From an uncultured SAR86 cluster bacterium (GTDB lineage Bacteria > Pseudomonadota > Gammaproteobacteria > Magnimaribacterales > D2472), in assembly GCA_902586925.1 (NCBI GenBank), contig CACIJE010000001.1, positions 506,001-570,000 of the forward strand: a DNA stretch of 64,000 nucleotides, given 5' to 3'. Position 1 is the first letter of the stretch. The number at the start of each line of letters is the position of its first letter. The notes beneath the pieces were generated by a model. That model ran no database searches. It saw nothing but the letters and a program-made list of their open reading frames with translations, and was not told the DNA's origin. This document shows positions 9,896-17,605 of this stretch, piece after piece. Both the position numbers and the translations under genes were made by a program.

Positions 9896-10347
9896 ATAAA
9901 TTATTTTTAGCCTTTTGTTTTTTATTAATATTATCTGGCTGTGTTCAAGATAGTCCAAATATTAAACAGATAGAAAATTTACAGTTCTTCATAGATAACA
10001 AATCTAATAACCGTGTTATAGAAATTGAACCTGGACTTCAATACATTGAACTAAAAAAGGGAAGTTCAGATGGTATGAATCCTAAACTGAATCAGATTAT
10101 TTCAGCACATTTCCATGGCACACTGACCAATGGCGAAGTCTTTTGGAGCTCATTAGATTCAGAGCCTCTAACCATTGAATTATCAAAATTAATTGTTGGA
10201 TGCCAAAAAATAATTTCAATTATGGAAGTAGGCGATAAATGGAGAGCATTTATTGATCCAACTATGGCTTATGGAGAAGAAGGCAGGCCAGGCATACCTT
10301 CAAATTCTATTCTTGTTTTTGAGATAGAATTATTAGAGGTAAATTAA
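9892..10347 (+). CDS. FKBP-type peptidyl-prolyl isomerase lipoprotein
   Basis: This 151-residue protein carries a lipoprotein signal with lipobox LSGC (Cys at about 17), so it should be a periplasm-facing lipoprotein. The C-terminal 90 residues form an FKBP domain ([49 protein letters not shown]). In active FKBPs the loop reads Y-x-G-x-L-x-(D/N)-G-x-x-F-D-S-S; here the aspartate of FDSS is tryptophan and the first tyrosine is histidine, so isomerase activity may be weak and a chaperone role is possible. It overlaps tyrS by four bases and is likely co-transcribed with it. Confidence 0.85.
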   Translation: MNKLFLAFCFLLILSGCVQDSPNIKQIENLQFFIDNKSNNRVIEIEPGLQYIELKKGSSDGMNPKLNQIISAHFHGTLTNGEVFWSSLDSEPLTIELSKLIVGCQKIISIMEVGDKWRAFIDPTMAYGEEGRPGIPSNSILVFEIELLEVN

Positions 10348-10361
10348 TTCTTTTAAAAATT

Positions 10362-10440
10362 TGGTGGGCCTGGGAAGACTCGAACTTCCGACCTCTCGAT
10401 TATCAGTCGAACGCTCTAACCAAAACTGAGCTACAGGCCC
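10362..10440 (-). tRNA. tRNA-Ile (anticodon GAT)
   Basis: The reverse strand folds as a full cloverleaf. The acceptor GGGCCTG pairs with CAGGCCC and is followed by discriminator A and an encoded CCA (10362-10364). The anticodon stem TTCGA/TCGAG encloses loop CTGATAA with anticodon GAT. The T-arm contains GTTCGAGTC. GAT reads AUC/AUU isoleucine codons. It sits 14 bases past the FKBP stop, on the opposite strand. Confidence 0.96.
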
Positions 10441-10489
10441 TATCAAAGAAATAGCATTCTACCTTTGAATAGTAAATTCGACAATTAAT

Positions 10490-11164
10490 CTATGTAACTT
10501 TAATTGACTTGTATAGAGTAAAGTAAATATATCCCAATGGAATAATAATGATGTATTCAGCTAAAGCTAGTGCAAATGCCTGTAAAATTCCGTCAGGCAA
10601 TAAACTGGAAAGTATTAAGGTCACAATTATTAATAATGAAATAAATAGCAAAGTAAACATGAATAATCTTGAACCATGTTCATCTGTTTTTTCCCAAGAT
10701 GCACCAATTGACTTAAAAACTTTTTTATTTTCGAACATTATATGTGCTGCAAACAAAGAAAATCTTGCTGACAGATAAATGCCAGGAAGAATTAACAGCA
10801 GAAAACCGAAGGCGGATACAATATTTACAATAATATATGCTCCAAACAACGGAAAAAATTTTGAAAGCCCTGCATAGAGAGCATTAATTGGATTAATATT
10901 TTTTTGTGAATCAAGAGCCATATAACTAACCCAAAGACCTCCAATTAGAGATATTTGTATCAATATTCCAACAACACCAACTAATGCAATGATTAAGGAA
11001 TTTGTTTCAAAAAATACTATAAAATCTTCTGGTTGTGTAATTTCTTGAAGAGGTAATACAAGATATCCAGTTAAACTTTCGATTGCTATTAAAGGCATCC
11101 CTAAAACTAAAAAATACTTCCAATTAGCAAAAGAGAAACCCCATGAATTTTTAAATTGATTCAT
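10490..11164 (-). CDS. YciC/UPF0259-like polytopic inner-membrane protein
   Basis: A 224-residue, strongly hydrophobic protein with five or six predicted membrane segments (about residues 15-35, 52-75, 95-130, 158-185 and 195-215). The LLILPGIYLSARFSLFAAHIMFENKKVFKSIGASW stretch, read in short pieces (LPGIYLSARFSL, then KSIGASWEKT), resembles the YciC family and glycerophosphodiesterase-associated membrane domains. Role unknown. It is divergent from the prolyl oligopeptidase with only 19 bases between start codons. Confidence 0.7.
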   Translation of the reverse strand: MNQFKNSWGFSFANWKYFLVLGMPLIAIESLTGYLVLPLQEITQPEDFIVFFETNSLIIALVGVVGILIQISLIGGLWVSYMALDSQKNINPINALYAGLSKFFPLFGAYIIVNIVSAFGFLLLILPGIYLSARFSLFAAHIMFENKKVFKSIGASWEKTDEHGSRLFMFTLLFISLLIIVTLILSSLLPDGILQAFALALAEYIIIIPLGYIYFTLYKSIKVT

Positions 11165-11183
11165 ACAGCAATTGTAAAGTAAT

Positions 11184-13292
11184 ATGCAAACTATGTATAA
11201 AGTATGTAGAAATTTATTTTTATTGATATTGTTAATTTCTTGTTCTAACCAAGATAGCTCAGATTATCCTGAATCTAAAAAAGAAAAATTCACAGAAATA
11301 ATTCATGGTTACGAAATTTCAGATTCCTATAGATGGCTTGAAGATTTTACAAGTGATGATTCAGTAGATTGGGTAGACAGACAAAATAAATTTACGAAAA
11401 GATTTATAAATAAAAATAAGTATAAAAGTGATATAAAAAACTACCTTGAACAAATCTGGGAAAATGAATCTATTTCAATTCCATATAAAATTGAGGATAA
11501 AACTTTTTATTACTTTAATGATGGAACTTTTCAGCAAAGCAAATTAATGATTAAAGATTGTGAAAAATGTGATGAGCGAGTGCTTATAGATCCAAATACT
11601 TTTTCAAATGATGGAACTATTTCACTTGGAGGAACCAGTGTTAATAATTCAGCAAGTTTAATTGCTTATTCAATATCAGATGGAGGTTCTGATTGGAGAG
11701 TATGGAAAGTTATGGATATCGAAACTGGAATAGTTTTAAACGATGAGATTAAGTGGGCAAAATTTTCTGGAGCTTCTTGGGAAAATGACGATTCAGGATT
11801 CTTTTACCAAAAATATGACAAGCCAAATGGAGAGCTTTTAAAAGAAATAAATGAATCTCCAAAATTAATGTTTCATAAAATTGGTACAAATCAATCTGAG
11901 GATTATGTTGTTTATGAGAATCCAAATCAACCAAGGTGGGGTTGGGGGATAAATGTAATAAAAGACACTAATATAAAGATCTTATCCATATCTGAGGGAA
12001 CCGATGAGAGAAACAGGCTTTATATTCAACTAAATCCAGGTAATAAATTTATACCTTTAATTGATGAATTGATTGGAGCATATAGTTTTATAGACAGTAA
12101 AGACAATATTTTATGGTTTTATACAACAGAAGGTGCTCCAAATGGAAAAATCGTCAATTTAGAGATAAAAAATGGCTCTTTTGTATGGAATGAAGTAATT
12201 TCAGAGTCTGAAAACTCTATAAGATCAGTAAATGTTTTAAATAACTCATTTGTTATTAATTATTTAGAAGATACTTTTTCCAACATTAAAATTTTTGACT
12301 TATCAGGAAATTTTGTTCGAGAATTGGAGTTACCAAAAAAAGGAACCATTGGTGGATTTGGTGGACAAATTGATGATATTAAAACCTACTTCTCAGTTTC
12401 AAATTATGTTACTCCAAGAGAAATATATGAAATTAATTTAGATTCATTAGAGACAAAACTTTTTTGGAAAGAAGAAATTGATGGGTATAACGCTGAAGAT
12501 TATGTTTCTGAATTAAAATTTTATCCTACAAAAGATGGAACAAAAATTCCAATACACATTAGTTATAAAAAAGGATTAGAAATTAGTAAAGATACCCCAT
12601 TGATGTTGTATGGGTATGGAGGGTTCAATATTTCTCTTTTACCTGGCTTTAGAAAAACACAAGCTGCCTGGAAAAACTTAGATGGAGTTTATGCTGTTGC
12701 AAATTTAAGAGGTGGAGGAGAATATGGAAGCGACTGGCATGAAGCAGGAATGCTATTAAACAAACAAAATGTTTTTGATGATTTTGCATTTGCTGCAAAA
12801 TTTCTTCATGCAAATAATATTGGCTCTGAAAATACTACTGCAATTATTGGTGGTTCAAATGGAGGACTTCTTGTTGCTGCTACTATGTTGCAGAATCCAG
12901 ATTTATTTAAAGTTGCTATTCCACAAGTTGGAGTTTTGGATATGTTGCGTTTTAGCAAATTTACAATTGGCTGGGCATGGGAAAGTGACTATGGGTCAGT
13001 AGATAAAAAAGATGAATTTGAAAATCTTCTAGCATATAGCCCACTACATAATATTGAGAAAGGTAAATGTTATCCAACTACAATGGTGACAACAGCAAGT
13101 CGTGATGACAGAGTTGTCCCGTCTCATTCATATAAATTTGCAGCTAAATTACAAGAATATCAAGGCTGTGAAAATCCAATATTAATTCGTATTGAAGATA
13201 GGGCAGGACATGGTGCAGGAACTCCAAAAGATAAAATTATAAATCAGATTTCAGAAATTTATGGTTATGCTCTTAAATCTATAAATAACTGA
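11184..13292 (+). CDS. Prolyl oligopeptidase family (S9A) serine peptidase, lipoprotein
   Basis: This 702-residue enzyme should cut short proline-containing peptides. An N-terminal signal ends in a lipobox-like LISC at about residues 17-20, suggesting a lipid-anchored periplasmic or outer-membrane protein. The middle is the beta-propeller (about 60-410), opened by the family hallmark YRWLEDFTSDD near 45. The C-terminal alpha/beta hydrolase has nucleophile Ser558 in IIGGSNGGLLVA, the aspartate in ASRDDRVVPSHSYKF and the histidine in DRAGHGAGTP. LRGGGEYGSDWHEAG is another S9A signature. It fits a peptide-scavenging heterotroph. Confidence 0.95.
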   Translation: MQTMYKVCRNLFLLILLISCSNQDSSDYPESKKEKFTEIIHGYEISDSYRWLEDFTSDDSVDWVDRQNKFTKRFINKNKYKSDIKNYLEQIWENESISIPYKIEDKTFYYFNDGTFQQSKLMIKDCEKCDERVLIDPNTFSNDGTISLGGTSVNNSASLIAYSISDGGSDWRVWKVMDIETGIVLNDEIKWAKFSGASWENDDSGFFYQKYDKPNGELLKEINESPKLMFHKIGTNQSEDYVVYENPNQPRWGWGINVIKDTNIKILSISEGTDERNRLYIQLNPGNKFIPLIDELIGAYSFIDSKDNILWFYTTEGAPNGKIVNLEIKNGSFVWNEVISESENSIRSVNVLNNSFVINYLEDTFSNIKIFDLSGNFVRELELPKKGTIGGFGGQIDDIKTYFSVSNYVTPREIYEINLDSLETKLFWKEEIDGYNAEDYVSELKFYPTKDGTKIPIHISYKKGLEISKDTPLMLYGYGGFNISLLPGFRKTQAAWKNLDGVYAVANLRGGGEYGSDWHEAGMLLNKQNVFDDFAFAAKFLHANNIGSENTTAIIGGSNGGLLVAATMLQNPDLFKVAIPQVGVLDMLRFSKFTIGWAWESDYGSVDKKDEFENLLAYSPLHNIEKGKCYPTTMVTTASRDDRVVPSHSYKFAAKLQEYQGCENPILIRIEDRAGHGAGTPKDKIINQISEIYGYALKSINN

Positions 13293-13298
13293 TATACG

Positions 13299-13312
13299 GC
13301 TATAAAAATAGC
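13299..13312 (+). terminator. Weak hairpin after the prolyl oligopeptidase gene
   Basis: GCTATAAAAATAGC forms a five-base stem with a four-base loop seven bases after the stop codon, followed by a loose U-rich stretch (AAGTTTTTAAAAT). The stem is short, so this is only a possible terminator separating the peptidase from the riboswitch operon. Confidence 0.3.
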
Positions 13313-13387
13313 ATAAGTTTTTAAAATATATTTTTCTTTATTAAGTTACTTCTAAATTGTTAAAATATTTATTAAGATATTATTTAG

Positions 13388-13469
13388 ATGCAAAGGGGTG
13401 GCATTTTTGCCTGAGATCTTTTGAAACTCTTTGAACCTGATCAACACAATAGTTGCGGAGGAATTGCAT
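13388..13469 (+). promoter_or_regulatory. TPP riboswitch (THI element) controlling the downstream thiamine-uptake operon
   Basis: The sequence carries the conserved TPP aptamer blocks in order: AGGGGTGGCA (13394-13403), GCCTGAGAT, CTTTGAACCTGATC (13429-13442), and the 3' GCGGAGGAA. P1 is an exact ATGCAA (13388-13393) / TTGCAT (13464-13469) pairing. P3 is minimal, GGCA-TTTT-TGCC, and CAAC/GTTG forms the other helix. The Shine-Dalgarno GGAGG (13457-13461) lies inside the conserved 3' part and the P1 3' strand touches the ATG at 13470, so ligand binding should hide the ribosome site (translational OFF switch). No terminator hairpin lies between aptamer and gene. Confidence 0.95.
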
Positions 13470-15569
13470 ATGTATGTCAGTAACAAATTTTTATTTTTAT
13501 TGCCCGTATTGTTTTCACTTATTGTCTTTTCACAAGACATTGAAGAAATAATTGTTAAAGGTGAGTATCGAGAAAAATCTATCAGTGAGGAAGATTCAAG
13601 TATTTTTATTATTCAGTCTGAAAAAATTAAGTCACAAGCTATAAAACATTTTCAGCAACTTTCGTATCTTGTACCAAATTTAAATTATGCAGCCTCAGAT
13701 TCGAGAGCAAGATATTTTCAAATACGAGGTATTGGAGAAAGATCTGGTTATCAGGGAACACCAAATTCTTCGGTTGGATTTCTTATCGATGACATTGACT
13801 ATTCCGGTCAGGGAGGCATTGCAACTTTATTTGATGTTGATCAAGTTGAAGTATTTCGTGGACCCCAAGGTTCTAGAACAGGCGCTAATGCTTTAGCAGG
13901 ATTAATTTATATAAAGACTAAAGATCCAACAGATAAATTTGAAGGAACTTCCGAACTAACTCTTGGAGATTATGGAACTCAAAACATTGGAGTTGCGTTT
14001 GGAGGACCATTAAAGAATAAAAAAATGAAATATCGATTAGTAATGAGAACTGACTATGCTGATGGATTTAGAAAAAATATTTACTTGAATAAATCAGATA
14101 CTTCAAAAAAAGATGAGCTAACTTTGCGTTACAAACTTGATTGGGAAATTGATGAAACTACAAATATAAATTTTCTTGTTTCAAAAGTTGATATGGATGA
14201 CCCAGCTGATATTTGGACAATTGATGGAAGTTTAAATACTTTATCAGATCGTCCTGGAATGGATTCACAAATAACAGACTCGATTCGAATAAAAGTAACT
14301 AAGAATTTAAATAATTTTGATATGCAAAGTTTAACAAGTTCAACAAAAACTGATGTTGTTTTCAGTTATGATGCAGATTGGGGCAATCCTGACTCACATT
14401 ATCCATATACCTATGATTATTTTTCTGAAACATTAAGAAAAAGAGATACTTTTAGTCAAGAAATTCGTTTTTTGTCAAAAAATAAGGATTTTTCTCAAAA
14501 TAATCCATTTGAATGGGTCTTTGGTTTCGATTTCAGTAAATTAGATGAATCAAATGTAACCAAAGATGATGGGATTTATGGAGATCCGTCTGATCCATTT
14601 GGTCCATATGCAAGTGAATCTTTAATTTCAAGAAATTATAAATCTGAAAATTTATCAGTTTTCGGAAATATTGATTATTTTTTAACAAATAAAATTAAAC
14701 TTGCTTTCGGTTTGAGATTGGAAAATTGGGATTCAAAATACAAAGATTCAAATAATGAATCTTTTAGTCCTTCAGATAATATGAGTGGTGGAAAAATTTC
14801 ACTAGTCAAAAAAACCAATGATGATTCAAATATTTATTTTTCAATAGCAAGAGGATATAAACAAGGTGGATTTAATTTAGGTCTTGATGCTACAGATAAC
14901 TTAGTGAAACAATCTCTTATTTACGATCCTGAATATTTAACTAATTACGAATTGGGTTTAAGTTCTTACTTAAAAGATAGCGATCTAAATTATTCACTTG
15001 TAATATTTTTCTCTGAAAGAAAAGATCAACAAGTTTTAATATCTAGACAAGTTGATCCAAGTGATCCTAATACTTTTTCATATTTAACTCAGAATGCTGC
15101 AGAGGGAGAGAACTATGGGATTGAAATTACTTCAAATTATTTATTAACAAATAATTTATATATATATGCTAATTTAGGTTTTCTTAAAACAAAGATAAAA
15201 AATTGGGAATCAAGAATTGATCTAGAAGACAGATCACAAGCTCACGCACCTGAGAGATCATATTCTGTAGGTGGAAATTTAAATTTCAAAAATAACTACT
15301 ATTTAAAATTAGATATTAATGGAAAAAGTAGTTTTTATTATTCAGATTCACATGATAATCAGTCTAAAAGCTATCAATTAACTAACTTAACTTTTGGATA
15401 TACAAATGCTAATTTTTCTGTTGATCTGTGGATAAGAAATTTGTTTAATAAATACTATTCAACAAGAGGATTTTTCTTTGGAAATGAAGCGCCAAATTTT
15501 ATTGATACTCTATATAGAAGACAAGGAGATCCTAAGCATATTGGCATATCACTTAGATATAATTTTTAA
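13470..15569 (+). CDS. TonB-dependent outer-membrane receptor, probable thiamine (B1) receptor
   Basis: The 699-residue protein starts at ATG 13470, eight bases after the riboswitch-embedded GGAGG; the open frame extends upstream into the aptamer but that part is not coding. Residues 1-22 are a signal peptide, followed by a TonB-box-like EEIIVKGEYRE. The plug domain covers about 40-160 (FQIRGIGERSG, VEVFRGPQGSRTGANALAG). The rest is a beta-barrel with alternating strands ending in the terminal phenylalanine of SLRYNF, typical of BAM-assembled porins. Substrate assignment rests on the TPP riboswitch and the PnuC-type gene behind it; on its own the sequence is a generic receptor. Confidence 0.92.
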   Translation: MYVSNKFLFLLPVLFSLIVFSQDIEEIIVKGEYREKSISEEDSSIFIIQSEKIKSQAIKHFQQLSYLVPNLNYAASDSRARYFQIRGIGERSGYQGTPNSSVGFLIDDIDYSGQGGIATLFDVDQVEVFRGPQGSRTGANALAGLIYIKTKDPTDKFEGTSELTLGDYGTQNIGVAFGGPLKNKKMKYRLVMRTDYADGFRKNIYLNKSDTSKKDELTLRYKLDWEIDETTNINFLVSKVDMDDPADIWTIDGSLNTLSDRPGMDSQITDSIRIKVTKNLNNFDMQSLTSSTKTDVVFSYDADWGNPDSHYPYTYDYFSETLRKRDTFSQEIRFLSKNKDFSQNNPFEWVFGFDFSKLDESNVTKDDGIYGDPSDPFGPYASESLISRNYKSENLSVFGNIDYFLTNKIKLAFGLRLENWDSKYKDSNNESFSPSDNMSGGKISLVKKTNDDSNIYFSIARGYKQGGFNLGLDATDNLVKQSLIYDPEYLTNYELGLSSYLKDSDLNYSLVIFFSERKDQQVLISRQVDPSDPNTFSYLTQNAAEGENYGIEITSNYLLTNNLYIYANLGFLKTKIKNWESRIDLEDRSQAHAPERSYSVGGNLNFKNNYYLKLDINGKSSFYYSDSHDNQSKSYQLTNLTFGYTNANFSVDLWIRNLFNKYYSTRGFFFGNEAPNFIDTLYRRQGDPKHIGISLRYNF

Positions 15570-15574
15570 CTTAC

Positions 15575-16144
15575 ATGTTAAATTTTATTCCTGAAATTAT
15601 TGCTGTTATGACAGCAATACTCTATTTAGTCTTAGCTGCCAAAGAAGACATAAAGTGCTGGTATGCGGCAATAATTAGTTCATCTCTATACTTTTTTATA
15701 ATGTTTGATGCTGGCCTAATAATGGAGTCAATTTTACAAATTTTTTATATTTCTATGGCCATTTATGGCTGGAATCAATGGAATAAGGTATCAAATGAAG
15801 GATGTGTAATAAGGATTAAAAAATGGAAAAAAATTAAGCATGTATATGTAATAAGTTTAGTATTGATATTGGCAATAATTTCAGGAAAAGTTCTAGAAAA
15901 ATATACAAATGCAGTATTTCCATTTTTAGATGCATTTACAACATTTGGAGCCATTATCACAACATATATGGTTGCAAAAAAGATCATTGAAAATTGGATC
16001 TATTGGTTTGTGATTGATTCAATATCTATATATCTATTTTTCTCAAGGGAGTTATATCTAACCTCATTATTATTTTTAATATATCTAATAATTATTATTT
16101 TTGGATATCGATCCTGGAATAAAAAATTACAAGATTATTCATGA
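15575..16144 (+). CDS. pnuT: PnuC-family vitamin transporter, probable thiamine transporter PnuT
   Basis: A 189-residue inner-membrane protein with about seven hydrophobic segments. The start (IPEIIAVMTAILYLVLAAKED) and the ISMAIYGWNQWNK stretch near residue 60 fit the PnuC family, which moves nucleoside-like vitamins by facilitated diffusion; members under TPP riboswitches are the thiamine-specific PnuT branch. The charged WVIDSISIYLFFSRELYLTSLLF-type ending is typical (VIDSISIYLF near 145). It starts five bases after the receptor gene and overlaps the kinase by four bases. The pairing supports a trapping mechanism: diffusion in, then phosphorylation. Confidence 0.9.
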   Translation: MLNFIPEIIAVMTAILYLVLAAKEDIKCWYAAIISSSLYFFIMFDAGLIMESILQIFYISMAIYGWNQWNKVSNEGCVIRIKKWKKIKHVYVISLVLILAIISGKVLEKYTNAVFPFLDAFTTFGAIITTYMVAKKIIENWIYWFVIDSISIYLFFSRELYLTSLLFLIYLIIIIFGYRSWNKKLQDYS

Positions 16145-16962
16145 AGAAAATAGAAACAATATTAAAAAAAGAAAATTATAATTTCAAAGTAAATGAACAG
16201 ATCAGTGATGGAGAGACTTCACAAATATTTTTAGGAGAATTTAATAACATAAAATCAATCTTTAAGTTATCAAAAAAAAATAAATTTAAATTAATCATTA
16301 ATGAATATTTTAAAAATGGAGTAATCCAAAAGATTGCTTCAAAAAATATTTCTCCAAAAGTTTTATTTCACGACTTAAAAGCAGAGTTAATTATTTATGA
16401 ATATTTTGAAAAGGATTCGTCAGATATACAATTCAATAATTTTTATCAACTTGGAAAAAAATTAAAAAAGCTGCATAAAATTACACCAAGTAAAAAAATA
16501 AAAACTTTTGAAAATCAATTTAATGTATATCTAAATGTATCATTACCGGAATTAGGCAATAAATATTTTAAAGGTGCTGTTGATCTATTTAATGAATTAA
16601 ATGTAAATAAAGAAAAACATGTTCTTTGTCATAATGATTTAGATTCTTCAAATTTGATGTTCAAGAATAATAAAATTGTTTTTATTGATTTTGAATATTT
16701 AAGTACTAACAGTAAGTATTCAGACTTATCTAAATTAATCGATTCATTAAATCTCAAAAAATTAGAAAAAGATAAATTGTTTAAAGGTTATGGTATAGAT
16801 GAAATTGATGAGAGTATTAATGTAAAAATTAAAAAGTGGAGCCTTATGAATATCTACACTGAATTAATTTGGGCTAATTATATTAATGAACACAAAAAAA
16901 ACCATTTTGATAATGATTATATAAATTTTTTAAAACAGAAGATTAAGCAACAAAGGCAATAA
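16141..16962 (+). CDS. Aminoglycoside/choline phosphotransferase-fold kinase, probable thiamine kinase
   Basis: A 273-residue small-molecule kinase. The catalytic loop HNDLDSSNLMF (about 164-174) has the H-x-D-x4-N pattern, and IVFIDFEYL (about 179-187) provides the metal-binding aspartate, as in choline kinase, aminoglycoside phosphotransferases and ThiK. The N-lobe is lysine-rich and divergent. Being translationally coupled (ATGA) to a PnuC-type gene in a TPP-riboswitch operon, it most likely phosphorylates imported thiamine and traps it, but substrate is inferred from context. Its last 20 bases overlap the next, convergent gene. Confidence 0.82.
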   Translation: MKKIETILKKENYNFKVNEQISDGETSQIFLGEFNNIKSIFKLSKKNKFKLIINEYFKNGVIQKIASKNISPKVLFHDLKAELIIYEYFEKDSSDIQFNNFYQLGKKLKKLHKITPSKKIKTFENQFNVYLNVSLPELGNKYFKGAVDLFNELNVNKEKHVLCHNDLDSSNLMFKNNKIVFIDFEYLSTNSKYSDLSKLIDSLNLKKLEKDKLFKGYGIDEIDESINVKIKKWSLMNIYTELIWANYINEHKKNHFDNDYINFLKQKIKQQRQ

Positions 16963-17383
16963 ATAAAGTTAATATCACAATACCAATTGGTATAAATTTA
17001 TCAATCTTTTCTATTAAATCTTCTTTATTTGGCATTTCTAATGAAAAGTTTGCAAATTTATTACTTTTTGTTTGTGAATTATGTTCTAAAGAACTAGTAT
17101 TATGAGTGTTTACAGGCTCTTTTTCCATGGGTACAGTATAATTTTCGTTAGAATAGTTCGTATTTTCTTCATTTTTTGAAGAATTTAGAGCTATTTGTTC
17201 AATTTCTTCCAAAATTTTATCTCTCTTTTGCCTTGCAATATGGATATCTTTTGTTTCAAGAGACTTTTTTATAAATTCTTTACCTGTAATCTTAGAAATA
17301 TCCTTAGATAAGCGCTTTTGTATGAAGTATATGTCTTTATTTTTGCCTCTTAAAACAAGGTATTTATCGTCATTTATACTCAT
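16943..17383 (-). CDS. Unknown protein: integrase-N-terminus-like domain plus C-terminal membrane tail
   Basis: A 146-residue protein I do not recognise as a known family. Residues of about 7-65 (KYLVLRGKNKDIYFIQKRL, KEFIKKSLETKDIHIARQK) look like the small N-terminal domain that precedes the core-binding domain in many tyrosine recombinases (DUF6538-like: 'Y-x-R-x-R-x-P-x-D' then 'SL-x-T-x-D-x-x-x-AR'). No catalytic domain follows. Instead there is an Asn/Ser/Glu-rich linker (about 66-125) and a C-terminal hydrophobic helix (IGIVILTLFIAFVA), so it looks tail-anchored. It may be a domesticated recombinase fragment. Three near-identical repeats lie directly upstream of its start. Confidence 0.6.
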   Translation of the reverse strand: MSINDDKYLVLRGKNKDIYFIQKRLSKDISKITGKEFIKKSLETKDIHIARQKRDKILEEIEQIALNSSKNEENTNYSNENYTVPMEKEPVNTHNTSSLEHNSQTKSNKFANFSLEMPNKEDLIEKIDKFIPIGIVILTLFIAFVA

Positions 17384-17385
17384 AA

Positions 17386-17470
17386 TGTACTCATATTTTT
17401 ACATTATATAGAATAATTATCAATATTTTTATATTTATGTACCCATATTTTATCATTGTACTCATATTTT
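17386..17470. repeat. Three direct repeats TGTACTCATATTTT upstream of the membrane-tail gene
   Basis: TGTACTCATATTTT occurs at 17386-17399, as TGTACCCATATTTT at 17438-17451, and again exactly at 17457-17470. A degenerate copy (TATACTCATAAT, 17375-17386) contains the start codon of the reverse-strand gene. Copy starts are 52 and 19 bases apart. The array lies in the 222-base gap between the reverse-strand gene and formate dehydrogenase, so it may be an operator for one or both. Confidence 0.7.
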
Positions 17471-17605
17471 CTGCTATTTTTTCTATTTTTTACAATTTAT
17501 TACTTCACTTAACTCAAAAATAGATGAATAAATTTATTTAATTAAATGTTGTGTTAAATTTATTTTGTTTTAACATTAGCGTTGTTAATTATATTTGGGG
17601 ATAAA

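Noticed and set aside
10362..11164. Possible genomic island next to the tRNA-Ile gene
   Set aside because: No integrase, flanking direct repeat of the tRNA end or change of composition is visible nearby; the integrase-like fragment at 16.9 kb is not linked to it.
13431..13469. TTG start extending the receptor into the riboswitch
   Set aside because: Those bases are the conserved aptamer; the ATG at 13470 is correctly spaced from GGAGG and opens a signal peptide.
17386..17470. The three repeats as a CRISPR array
   Set aside because: Repeats are only 14 bases, spacing is uneven (52 and 19) and no cas gene is present.
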